Source: Actinocatenispora thailandica
GTDB lineage: Bacteria; Actinomycetota; Actinomycetes; Mycobacteriales; Micromonosporaceae
Length of the DNA: 64,000 nucleotides
Reading direction: 5' to 3'
Assembly (NCBI RefSeq): GCF_016865425.1
Contig: NZ_AP023355.1
Location: forward strand, 866,198 to 930,197
The notes under the pieces were generated by a model that had not been told where the DNA came from, searched no databases, and worked only from the letters and a program-made list of their open reading frames with translations. The position numbers and the translations under genes are program-made. Below, piece after piece: positions 20,401 through 25,238 of the stretch (its first letter is position 1; each line of letters opens with the position of its first letter).

Positions 20401-21502
20401 TGCGGACGGCACCTACGAGCTGCGGTTCGGTGTCGACCGGGGGGCCGCCGACCCGGGCCAGCTGACCACCTGGCCCGGGTATCCGGCCGACGTCTCCGAT
20501 CGGGTCGGCCAGTTGACCGAGTTGGCGGCGGCGAGCCACGCCACGACGCACGATCCGGCGTCGACCGCGGGCGAACTGCGTGGCCTGCAACAGGCCGTAC
20601 GCGGCCGGTGGGACGAGCTCTCCGCCGCGGACCGGCGCGCGGTCATCGACCTGGCGCCGCAGCTGGTCGGAAACCTGGACGGCATCCCGATCGCGGATCG
20701 GTTCGCGGCGAACGAGGTGGCGATCGACCGGCTGCACCGGCAGGCCTGGCAGGCCCGGGACGAGCTGCGCCGGCAGCTGTGGCCGGACGGGTACCGGCGG
20801 CCCGAGCAGTTGCTCGGCCACCCCCGCTACCGGGCGATCGACCGGCTGGTGCGCACCTTGGACGAGTTCCGCGAGCCCGAGCAGCGACTGGTGCGGGACG
20901 CCAACGGCGTCACCCGGGTGGTCGCGCAGCGGCCGCGGTTCGCCGCCTTCGAGGGCACCGTCGACGGGATCGACCGGGCCGTCCGGATCCGCGGCGACCT
21001 GTCCACCGCGGCCAGCGTCGGTGTGCTGGTCGGCTCCATGCACGGCCGGCCGGAGACCGATCGGTGGGCGGAGAACCTGTTCGACGCCGCCGACCGCCCC
21101 GACCTGGCGATCGTCACGTCGTCGGCCGGGCACGGCGGGGAGCGGTTCGGTGCACCGACGCCGGAGACGGTGGCCGGGCTGCGTTCGTTGCTGCTGACCA
21201 TGGGCCGGGAGGCCGGTGGCGCCGAGACGACCCTGTTCGTACCCGCCGGCGAGCGCGGCGCGCTCCGCCACCTCGACGGGGCCGGCGCCGACGCGGTGGT
21301 CCTGCTGGGTGGCGCCGGCCGCGGCGACCACCCGCTGATCCGGGGTGCGCTGGAGGAGGGTACGCCCGCGCTGCGGCAGGCGGTACACGCGCTCGGCGGG
21401 CCCGAGGGGGCCGGCCGGAGCCGGTCGAGCCGGCCGCCCGCGCCGAGCGCGGCGCGGGGGACGCGGCGGCGCCTTCGGCGGCCACCGAACGGGAGCGGTT
21501 GA
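5423..21502 (+). CDS. Giant toxin segment 3: helical and hydrophobic-hairpin repeats, HE-motif zincin-like domains
   Basis: This is the longest single open frame in the window (5,359 codons). Coding support starts at about 5338, and the ATG given has no SD. Order: helical region with a possible HExxH relic (5843-5875, REVGDA where HExGHA would be expected); alpha/beta region to ~9700; two hydrophobic hairpins (9790-9915 and 10927-11060) split by a PDG/PEG linker; helical core to ~12900; decayed papain-like domain (~13060-13560); 30-bp tandem-repeat linker; HE-motif domain with HEFSH (14858-14872); further hydrophobic stretches (~16310, 18465, 19200); acidic RPD/RPE linkers (16630-16810 and 17880-18130); second HE-motif copy with HELAR (20087-20101); DUF1023-like region (~20620-21400). 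Coding character ends at the G run 21406-21410. Domain names are judged from motifs only. Confidence 0.7.
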   Translation: MLQLMGGSRASSALDHLLGRVGIGDPASSRSDRASVRLDQLLGKLGLGRAATWIRQAERSAFEQVVAERYLSGQHGDEARYIARARGWDGTEIRTRIERGPLPPGRIAEVRAHPENGEPGVIVVSDRIHVESRQELDLIVLREVGDALVDMHTRAVEGPNGPRADHRRLSQWWHHRVRTSGDTLSEHRKPDWYMPRLTQRDRQQINYLDRVLDLHRNAVQDLARLGDADPAAPDPAADAERRRLGHVRDLTDREAARLARELGVHQSDRALSMVARRLTSPHAAETVRQHAERLAAEDAAHRQRPALATGETRSAPGEVPVLRRLIDADIPAAPRPAAAPDATAAEHRRTPAVPDARELARAVSAADRALELLAAPAEHAGQPGDAVARADWATDPDTGLRSDRLLTVTTRQGRTEQVDIGDVLADVAPRITDASADAELVARLGQRVDAALDLHHEPVIGALDALADLHAQTPDATHAAIESRFDQLLHETGVHGDDMARRLLRAELRPPARALLDRVYRDTPVEEVTEPVPDAAGALPPVPAEVRAVLPDVLAALEGPAGRHPLARAYLSAAGDRVIGLSHDGRRAEVAIPHVAADPAVTGPHHERVPALVTEALARRFATELRLSRGDFAELSGNPELATRSVRFEALARLHEQSYGTQRDAVQRRIASLLTELGLRADLHDAEQLRVEFGRPLGGYERALLDEFGAAPREVELGVPPAEHLRFVDAVDAVVAHLGADGTGLVRRAELVDGATVRVWPMDGRPIEIRLPEPHETAPAVAAEQLTDVDVRAARERYEELALTTVGEAIGRALAEQAPGRLESWPPEQRALLPEVGGQHGRAAAHARLTERAAEARRAGDAAEAARLDASRHALADEMRQRAADTGLAERTGAEAQPARARAMLPGELRRIVDEVRHEDLRDGLDGQFDESVRDDVATAVQALTGAEPGHPVRSAGLDNGRLRLRTGDGRDVDVDPRGVLDELATHGRSPDRTVAAVERLAAAVDDAVRPAGADEAAHRRATTLSALAEVAGRAELPAEVRDAARQRFAELAAEGGFDRGELPAAARRLLADGTDRGATVEEISLAAEGLTANEAAFFDTVRELLPDLVGPDRQELAAGLRLNADGSLEVTRHNGRTLRVELFDRANRELPADGAGRRVAVTRALAEAVAQARLRPPRLVSRLIHPERRHDDILWNEPSKGWLPRTVQRLKFTSPHDAVRLAELRALGRLHQTADAATRDRIEDAVRSRALTEGTDGAEPRREWVADRVSDETWRLLAEVNDGHDLPAQYEVVRILGEGIDGLRIEPRTERDPSLPHLAEVRGPHDLLPQRGVNSLFSVRPEQHGMSRLLASIDPGIEVRVEIGHVESDALFHSELVRFDGADRDVPDALVDARQVSPGYFKLTVREDWPGGVSAEHIRRELNRQLADMLATERTPSRLPSVRKILATEIAGPLAKVSVMAGALLSGYLPLSQGTGSFTAGLLGLFVSGPVLVHYLRHTIDNVQTMLREQRTSWNDPDPRTNLQRDLAALRDAADPRLAARGMRAELPGASGASRPELAGAHPDGGRRPGEGEGSPGPEGAAGPDGAAPERQGAAGRPDGAVRPEGATSPEGGPGHGAEVARRPGGELITPEEREQLVQAGRSAAVAVLDGHRVEHVRAHTDKDGTLILRRDPVRHTEPRPATGWEDANADGTHQPAVRQEGGQRPEGDGGNRTEGATRPDGGVRPEGENRPDGPAHPDPAHPDPAHPDGAAHPDGWRHRLASRMSPRVRVRFEPAGPGDPATRRVGTNEHIVYVPREVPAGRTMEDVMRERLGEVMSSERQLVQKFQNLRTKLTVNSLWASVTGGALAALLIKANAPQLGFSLLAAEFAGRWVGTTVKHWSERMFEAADMSSGAREGELSRSVLPEETTNGATELREYIEKLAWKAGLDEDAIRVHTGAASEASLRGRPGEDVVREASNAFGDHVDDLPKGVRLTGPQVHPEHPNIVRYTLSTTRFGHRVPGLRGFRPERHIDVYIVPEDYPGTAAARILSMSDDSMVVGASQQATHSEIENSFREARDIAARALAHNNPRELRNYISRNLVGRATGAGTKWVASALEGFTQNSAIAVRVAAADSFPGVLAEYHANLHRHWNDFSRGPGASPVTDAEQLKKLNTPIGLSMSRQWAMNRLMSKHDAARELLRPLLDHPEVGDEARRLWTELETPDPIDTVHDVYRSLLDRNATLPDDPATTIHDRLGIRLIKQTGPHMFRIEARPDAVSVLPRQEFTMETVPTRFDHDPAAGDPADRPAVDLRVSDGKLVAFVDVTRDPAEITEAIWSGVATHLATIYGMSPHVAGTTDYLRQQLINSLPTVVGQGVGALYNGLHPVEVTKHLAGGATAKVMQAPGFDAKSVSSYSLWVVGGPVQGVADAYGGHYHDFGAELKKGRAKAYVSWLTGEASRDLVGNMAQSTTSLYEWDGRIDRVVSGVLGLRDSLGLGAGDWAVPGRPTEPIRLTWSGAGEPHRLEPASTAAPEVGHGSATDPDVPRDPNLPELPEPTLPASFAPTGIGALDRGVALLTGGGIGGDQVGGIPGAIEHVTGGRYEPVPHPAQSDVFGDAVRRLGHGATAIVATEHADGVTRHWVVGNHDGTMQAVRVRPPESPDLEPGPEASPRSSRLGEIRHGAEIGPDGRLVRDPLRSLLAEHEAEHGPATEVRAVFIDPAGDAWHRTDPLPNAGTRPGQAEPATTGQPGADPHRAGPQSADPHGAGPQSADPHGAGPQSADPHGAGPQSAEPHGAEPHGAEPAGALHLGDESGIPLGTRRADGDGQWADLRALTGRPRTGPLGSAYGDIREQDGFLLLNRDRVDGHGVVHREDPVQVLAVFADLPGDLRATTVPSAMRHLGEPVDVIVLSNRLDRLGIGEAFHQQAGALLAARDASPLDRFGRRFGTRPDVLTVGSDGHGRLSDTDAGNLQRRWFLAERAGAADDPLAREAASRLRDLDATLGLHPEDADSPARWRAVERHLRARPQRATPDELDPTGPRRPGGGADGRINDPELPGTALMRDPAGPELTDADVRASDDQLHRGDLGGLIDAFGRDEHGAWFEPTAGDPTQPRLERQYFDYRIGRVEGENLAELHPRSGTADDPHIVTIDPHTPARVLGSIRIHEFSHAVDELRAQARAEAQGVGRDELAAARHRDHAVDQECLVARSREWNHVSRRWAEARDAEERGDWERTLRGMADALRRGGIEPPEFPWRGGRFFAADVRPEPLRHRTDILVSADPARTADGLPLDTGRMVAAAAGYQPDLHGARSPFGAVDARDGVAVFVPRDGDAKPIRLRPIAARLPEGVDAILARDPAPGADGDTFHVFVAEGVHELVAGTALHRFAADLADVGVGTRDRIRETFRMPERRTLTADAVQVTDPRRLRLGAADHRDVVQPLRYLAGQVGRGGEAAGAARTELRAVLERAGLMEWQPGGDAKWERVGEHLTGDALDAVRTERGLDAAPPADRLRGTIYTRVGEFDAEHVVVTPRAEHVYELAFDKEFQHGEGPRHPWVVEFGADERARVQLEGGQPRPLEPGDRVAEGVVVKHADGVLLIARADRTYRVLFDPAAADHDAVLSAVDGMLRETRTLERDHPGGYVSWRTNTKRAVFGAAVKLGLFEGVMAGAGNPLNGYSASMIEGATANTGAYGVRQHTRLVRQVEAKRAGEAWDIERRAYVRVDELTTRTAEIQARARALTEATAGNRWAELDRQAAEKAAEKPAGDPGAEPARQEARPAEGESEEPAESEPRKPAEGESKPAEGEPAESGSGTSGGISAERRSEVRKAVTEAVDALAGNHREAQRTDLTEEQRATLADKPTYDGFDRLDLRARDVKVGGIRYGEFRYRLEGPLADERPSWGERWRGALRLAPSMLHADVHVRVAELTGSDRTVEVQPISGRAGHYRMTVAPKFHELDAQQRQEKLGEAFAAIADAERGSRVRELNGLGDWLRGLVRQPLRQGQRVGTTGAVEDAIISSSGASGARRTSMVEHAQFREAASLERFLYSWTDSAYQVLMNRSSEKAALRASQEHFEDNYEFENKLDKNVQKSSAAEVDRAFSALADAAHEQRRRLAEELGDANLDTERVGFDEFVGANPDGSLDRGFRGLEETLRSREAFGEKAVERTTFKVPVREEKPDDATRPGEEARPDDETRPDAETRPSEENTAAPEARPEAEPRPDNEPRADTGDRSDAAARAGSESRSGDEGRPEAEGGTDGSRAESDRAADGAESTGAKTQEVTGFRIKTERGSVRIHVVAGKDGETEPRWARVGHGKVRITLPTHVDADGHRTIDPEEAGRLIVRVTEKAINWQQTGRPRLWVRFTQRMSGYGAYTVVGGAVAMLTGHIDSAWLSLAGLAVQAPVAVGDWLVARVRQAQRVEHQYGGDDPSHVTAELLREHQIQARSELERFTETVLDSYRSIAQHENAEDVDRERLTAVQTRLGELLGDEHAPLGRRLVSDITDRGLPGAARAERLGGSTFRVKFPEDDDPLRRGPVSRFDALHARITVVPAATLDGATARGARYFYDETHLHVQVSDDPSVPYETKLRAAQDVLREFAYDLRHRPDPAPFREHLKDAVLPSAVGVTAQVITAASHGVLSSRLLHGTLGQVAMWPVRAYGADFATREAITDAIAFGQLGGRLVGRPSAEHIFASARVADSFLDHYERLSEMPAEIERRWSELEARSGRVGDARDRIPLDRSGDGTGGPETGSGDAPARHRPRLTFRSSRHGDGWFDAYRAATRPATAFESGLPDPSRVATPELPGTALVKHPDNPRLTDTALAREETRPSATDLAELVRDDGAATGWDGRRAWFEPTNSRLPRQHVEYRTGAIEGRDLAETELRAGTADDPHLVTIDERTPLDVVASVRIHELARTVDQLNAQLRGEPQGVARDTLPGTHQGADAVAGEHLVARQREWPHLARKWAEATDAGARERWATTLRGLAAALRRGGIEPPEFPWGTDGAPHGGGLRFHGADGTYELRFGVDRGAADPGQLTTWPGYPADVSDRVGQLTELAAASHATTHDPASTAGELRGLQQAVRGRWDELSAADRRAVIDLAPQLVGNLDGIPIADRFAANEVAIDRLHRQAWQARDELRRQLWPDGYRRPEQLLGHPRYRAIDRLVRTLDEFREPEQRLVRDANGVTRVVAQRPRFAAFEGTVDGIDRAVRIRGDLSTAASVGVLVGSMHGRPETDRWAENLFDAADRPDLAIVTSSAGHGGERFGAPTPETVAGLRSLLLTMGREAGGAETTLFVPAGERGALRHLDGAGADAVVLLGGAGRGDHPLIRGALEEGTPALRQAVHALGGPEGAGRSRSSRPPAPSAARGTRRRLRRPPNGSG
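10631..10693 (+). repeat. 15-bp in-frame tandem repeat in PDG/PEG linker
   Basis: Three adjacent 15-bp units (10631-10675), encoding AHPDP-type repeats, are followed by a variant copy. They lie at the end of a Pro/Gly/Glu/Asp-rich linker (about 10100-10700) that separates the first two hydrophobic hairpins. Confidence 0.75.
13060..13560 (+). other. Decayed papain-like domain
   Basis: The segment aligns by eye with the papain-like domain at the left edge: VTGGRYEPVPH matches ATGGRFQTLFH, and LGHGATAIVATEH followed by RHWVVGNHDG matches AGHGSIAAIGAEW followed by DHVYAAVNHVG. The catalytic-type His is kept (codon 13283-13285). The Asp after the next strand is replaced, and no Cys is seen upstream, so it is probably inactive. 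Confidence 0.4.
13616..13770 (+). repeat. 30-bp in-frame tandem repeat
   Basis: Four copies of a 30-bp unit run at 13616-13735, the first with one C/G difference, followed by 15-bp half units to 13770. It encodes ADPHGAGPQS repeats and then EPHGA half repeats. The period is a multiple of 3, so copy number can change without breaking the frame. It acts as a flexible linker between the decayed papain-like domain and the next region. Confidence 0.9.
14521..15135 (+). other. HE-motif zincin-like domain, copy 1 (HExxH kept)
   Basis: The domain starts at PELPGTALM, passes through TADDPHIVTID, and carries IRIHEFSHAVD with HExxH at 14858-14872. It ends at GGIEPPEFPW. Three further homologous copies in this protein (near 20087, 26361 and 36324) have lost the second His. 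Copy 1 is the only one that could bind zinc in the classical way. The third ligand was not identified. Confidence 0.55.
19741..20355 (+). other. HE-motif zincin-like domain, copy 2 (HELAR, decayed)
   Basis: It is closely parallel to copy 1: PELPGTALV, TADDPHLVTID, VRIHELARTVD, then GGIEPPEFPW at the end. The second His of HExxH is Arg (20087-20101), so zinc catalysis is unlikely. Copies 1 and 2 lie 5.2 kb apart in the same frame. Confidence 0.55.
20620..21405 (+). other. DUF1023-like alpha/beta hydrolase region
   Basis: APQLVGNLDGIPIADRFAAN matches the recognisable VGxxDGIPxxxRxxAN signature of actinobacterial DUF1023 hydrolases. A beta strand and loop of the right type follow (FEGTVDGIDRAVRIRGDL then VGVLVGSMHG). 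The nucleophile elbow GxSxG was not found; the nearest sequence is SSAGHGG. Activity is therefore doubtful. Confidence 0.4.
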
Positions 21503-24500
21503 TCGGCGAGCACGAGCAGGGTGCGGCGCCGGCGGACCTCGCCCGGTTCGCGCACGAACAGGGCGCCGAGCACCATCGGCTGTCCAAGCTGTACGCCCAG
21601 CCGGAGATCCACGCCCGACTGGCGGACCGGTACGAACGGTTGACCGACGCCGCGCTGGACGGCCCGGCCGGCGCGGACGCGGCGCGGCGGCTGCACGAGC
21701 AGATCGTGGGCCTGGAAGCCAGGCTGCACGAGGGCCCGGGCGAGCCGGGGCCACGTTGGCGAGCCGCCGGCAGCGATCCGGTCGGCTACCACGGTGCCCA
21801 CGACCCGCGGAACGCGGTGACCATCGAGCACGCCCGCGCGGAGCGGGTGCGGCAGGTGGCTCGGCAGGAGGCCGAGGAGCTGCTGCCGGCCGCGCGTCAG
21901 GAGTTGGACGCGGCGCGTGCCCGGCACGCCGAGGCGGTGCGCAGCCTCGACATCTGGCGGGACACCGGGCGGGGCCGGCCGGCCGGTGCCGACCTCGCCG
22001 AGGTGGACCGGTCGCTGGCGCGCGAGGCCGAGGCGCGGTTGCGGGAGGTGGAGGCCGCCCGGGAACGGGTGCAGGTGCTCACCGACTGGACCCGGCGGTG
22101 GTTGGTGCGCGGCACGATCGACCTGCGGTACACGCCTCGGGCGCACGCGGAGCTGAACCGCCCGGACGGCCCGACCGTCGAGCCGTTGCGCGACGGCGTC
22201 GACCTGATTAGGCGCGGCCTCGACCAGCAGACGATGCCGCCGACGCGGGCCCGGCAGGAACGGCTGGAGGCGCAGCTGCCGCGCGACGCCGACGGTCGGT
22301 TCGCGCGCAGCGACCCGCGCAGCTGGTTCCGGCACGTCTCGGACGGCCGGTCCAACTGCGTCGAGGTGCTGCGCGCCGCCGTGCAGACGTTGCGGGGGCG
22401 CCCGACCGTTGCGCCCGAGGACACCGTCAACCTGGTCCGCGGCACCCTGGACGCGACGATCCCGGCCGCGCGATACGCCACGGCCGTCGAATCGCTCGGC
22501 AGCCACGCCAGCGAGCCGGCGCCCGGTCAGCGGTACGAGCTGGGCGGCATTCGCAGCAGGGTCGCGACGGCGGAACGCACCCAGGCGCTGGTGGACCCGT
22601 ACCGGCGGCTCGGCACCACCGGCGATCGGGTCGCCGACGCGGCGCGCGGCTTCGACCGGATCGAGGAGACGCTGCGGCAGGCCGCGGCCGAGACCGGCAC
22701 GGCGTACGCGACGGTCGGGTACGTGCGACCGGATGGTCGCGGTCACGTGCTCCTCGCGTTCCACGACGGCGCGCGTACCACCTACTACGATGCCGACGCC
22801 CCGTTCGGCCGGTCGCGTCCGTTCGAGATCGACCAAGGCGCCATCGAACGTCTCGACGCCCAGGTGTTCGACGCGAACGACCAGGTGCGGCTGATCGCGG
22901 ACGCCCCACCGAGCCAGCTGGATCACTACCAGGTGCGATTCGGTGCCGGGGACGCCGCGACCAGCCACGTCGACCCGTCGCCGGAGCTGCTCGGCCAGGA
23001 ACGACCGGGGGCGCTGCGCGACGCCTGGGCGGCCCGGCTCGCCGAGCGGGCCGAGCACGGGTTCGCCACGCATCGCCTGGCGCAGCGGGCGTTCGCCGCC
23101 CGCGCGGAGGATCCGCGCCTCACCGAAGCGGAACGGGCCGACCTCGCCGACCGCGCCGGGCACGAGGACCAGATCGCCGAATACCACCGGCAGCGCGCCG
23201 AGTCGTACCGGCACCTGATCGACGCCCGCGACCAGCCGGTGCTGCGCACCCCGAGCCGCCCGGTCGAGTACTACGGGGCTCCGTCCCGCCGGGCGGTGCT
23301 GGACTGGCTGGACGCGCGTACCACCGATCACGGCCACCAGGCGACGCACCGGGACGCTGGGCCGGCCCGGCACGACACCCAGGTCGACGCCGACGGCCGG
23401 ACCGAGCCCGAGCTGTACTCGCGCGGTTCGCACCGCGCCAACCTGGACCTGCTCGACCACGGTGGTGGGGTCGAGCGCTCGATGGAGACGGTGGTCGATC
23501 TCGCGGCCCGGGCCGGCGTGCCGATCGATCCGAGCCGGCTGCGCATCGTCGACGACCGGGCAACCGCGCAGCGCATCGACGCCGAAGCGGCCGAGGCGAC
23601 CGCCGTACTCGGCGAACCGGTGCGGCCCGCCGCAGCGCAGACCGTGCTGGAGCACGGCGAGCCGGCCGTCCACCTCTACCCGTCGGCGTTCGCCGACGCC
23701 GAGACGCTCGTCGCGGTGCTGGCGCACGAGCAGGCGCACGTCGAGCAGCGGCTGGCCGGCCGGGTGGTCGACTCCTCGACCGTGCACGAGTTGGAAGCCG
23801 AGGCGCACCGGGCCGAGGCTGTCGCGTTGGAGCGATTCCGGAGGTACGAGAGTGGTTCGGTTCTCGGTGCTGACGGTCGTGGACCCGCCGGACCGCGCTG
23901 GCGTCCTGGCGTCGGGGAAGGTCCTGGCCGGGACGGTCCGGGAGGGATCGACGCTGCGGATCGAAGCGACCGGGCAGCCGGTGCGGGTCGTCGCGGTGGA
24001 CTTCCCGACGCCGGCCGCGACGGCGTTGGGCCGAACGACCCTGGTACTGGACCGGCGGGACGCGGGATCGGTGACGGTCGGGACGGTGCTGATCGACTGA
24101 GCCGCCCGGCCCGGTTCCCGACCGTCCGCGAGGTCGCCGAGCTGTTCGGGATCTCGCTGGCGGACCAGGGCACGCTGGCCAGGCTCAGTCGCGAGCACGA
24201 CGTCGTGTTCGACGTACGGCCGCCGCGGCAACCCGGCGAGCTGCCGGAGATCGTCGATGCGCGCGCCGTCGACGGCAGCCGGTTGCCCGCCGACCGGTGG
24301 GCGATCCTGGAGATCGACCTGCCCGGTACCGAACTGCCCGGCCTCCGCTGGGACGTCGATCCGTGGCTGGTCGACCGGGTGAACGACGCGCCCGGCACGG
24401 TCGACCCGGTGCTGCGGGTCTCGCCCCGGTACGACCCGCGGATCGTCGACCGGTCCGACCCGGTCGACGTGGACGTGCGGATTCCGGTGCCGGGCGCGGA

Positions 24501-25224
24501 CGGCGTGCAGCACGACACCGGCGTGCCGTACGGCGAGCAGGCCATCCTGCTGGACTTCAGCCGCCGGTACGGGGTGACCGTGGACGTGCGGCCGCTGGAC
24601 GGCCCGGTGCTGGATCAGGTGCGGCACGGTGCGGTCCCTGGCCCGCTGGGCGAGGCCCGGTGGGTGGCGACCCACGATGATGTCAGCCGGCTGCGGGCAC
24701 CCCGGCGGTCCGAGGGCCTTGCGGTGCACTACGAACCGCGCCGCCGCTTCGGCGACTGGCCGATCGACGTGGCCAGCCGGGCCGCCGAACGGGCCCGGGA
24801 CTTCGTCCGGTTCGATCCGGACCGCGGGTTCGAGCCACCGCGACACGATCGGCCGACGTGGCGGACCCGGCGCGGCCTGTTCGAGTACGAGGGGCGCGAT
24901 GTCTACCCGCTCGACGACGTCGGGCGACGGCTGGTAGCGCCACTGGACGTGGTGGGGCTGCGGCGCACCGACGGCACGCTGTTGCCCGATGCCGACTTCC
25001 GTCGGCTGACCGACGAACTGGCCGACCTCGGCTTCCGCGTTCGTGTCGATGCGCAGCGGCACGCGATCCAGCCGGACGCCGACCGCTTCGGCCACGATGA
25101 TGTGCCGCGCCCCGCCGAGATGGCCGACGGCGCGGATCCGGAGCAGGGGCCGGCGGTGCGGTTCGACTGGCGCGACCTGCCTCGCCGGATCGAGCTGCCG
25201 CTCGGGCCGGCCCGGCGGAGCTGA
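21411..25224 (+). CDS. Giant toxin segment 4: papain-like and metallopeptidase effectors
   Basis: This frame takes over from segment 3 just after the five-G run 21406-21410. The start given is the joint, not a start codon; the first start-like codon is TTG 21499. Order: helical region (~21500-22150); papain-like domain with Cys in SNCVEVLRAA (22357-22359), His in GRGHVLLAF (22744-22746) and Asp in TTYYDADAP; helical stretch; HExxH metallopeptidase (~23270-23850). From 23850 to 24100 this frame is open but looks non-coding (Gly/Arg/Asp-rich, low third-position GC). That stretch is occupied by a separate nested gene in frame 2. After 24100 the frame codes again, with FDVRPP- and VDVRPL-type repeats. 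The frame ends at TGA 25222-25224, and frame 3 continues the protein from ~25212. Confidence 0.6.
22200..22930 (+). other. Papain-like (Tox-PL type) domain with full Cys-His-Asp triad
   Basis: SNCVEVLRAA carries the Cys at codon 22357-22359, on the first helix as in papain-fold toxins. About 130 residues later GHVLLAFHDG gives the His (22744-22746), and TTYYDADAP gives the Asp on the next strand. This is the only one of the three papain-like copies for which all three catalytic positions are visible. Members of this fold in bacterial toxins are glutamine deamidases or cysteine peptidases. Which applies here is not decided. Confidence 0.5.
23270..23850 (+). other. HExxH metallopeptidase toxin-like domain
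   Basis: VLAHEQAHVEQRLAG contains HExxH at 23725-23739. HELEAEAHRAE follows about 20 residues later and supplies a likely Glu third ligand, as in gluzincins. It is compact, about 190 residues counting the helical lead-in. It ends right where the SD and start of the nested small gene appear, the position where a toxin tip would be followed by an immunity gene. Confidence 0.5.
23852..24100 (+). CDS. Nested small protein, EF-Tu domain II-like beta barrel
   Basis: An 82-residue gene in frame 2 lies inside the giant frame-1 ORF. It has a strong SD, GGAGGT at 23840-23845, six bases before GTG 23852. Third codon positions are over 90% G/C in this frame, while the giant frame loses that bias exactly here. 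This is direct evidence that 23852-24100 codes in frame 2. The product starts VRFSVLTVVDPPD and has KVLAGTVREGSTLRIE, a strand pattern like translation-factor domain II (as in EF-Tu: switch-strand, VxxGxVxxGxLxxG, GxxVGL). It ends VTVGTVLID. It sits directly downstream of a metallopeptidase tip, so an immunity role is possible, but that is inferred from position only. It could also be a displaced cassette that fused two giant-gene modules. Confidence 0.6.
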   Translation: MVRFSVLTVVDPPDRAGVLASGKVLAGTVREGSTLRIEATGQPVRVVAVDFPTPAATALGRTTLVLDRRDAGSVTVGTVLID

Positions 25225-25238
25225 TCAACCACGAGCCG

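Noticed and set aside
12320..21754. 3,144-codon open frame on the minus strand
   Set aside because: It is a shadow of the giant + strand gene. Its translation is Arg/Pro/Gly/His-rich low complexity, and coding bias is on the + strand. Similar long antisense frames (1260-5759, 6635-10891, 28866-35867, 20827-25095) fail for the same reason.
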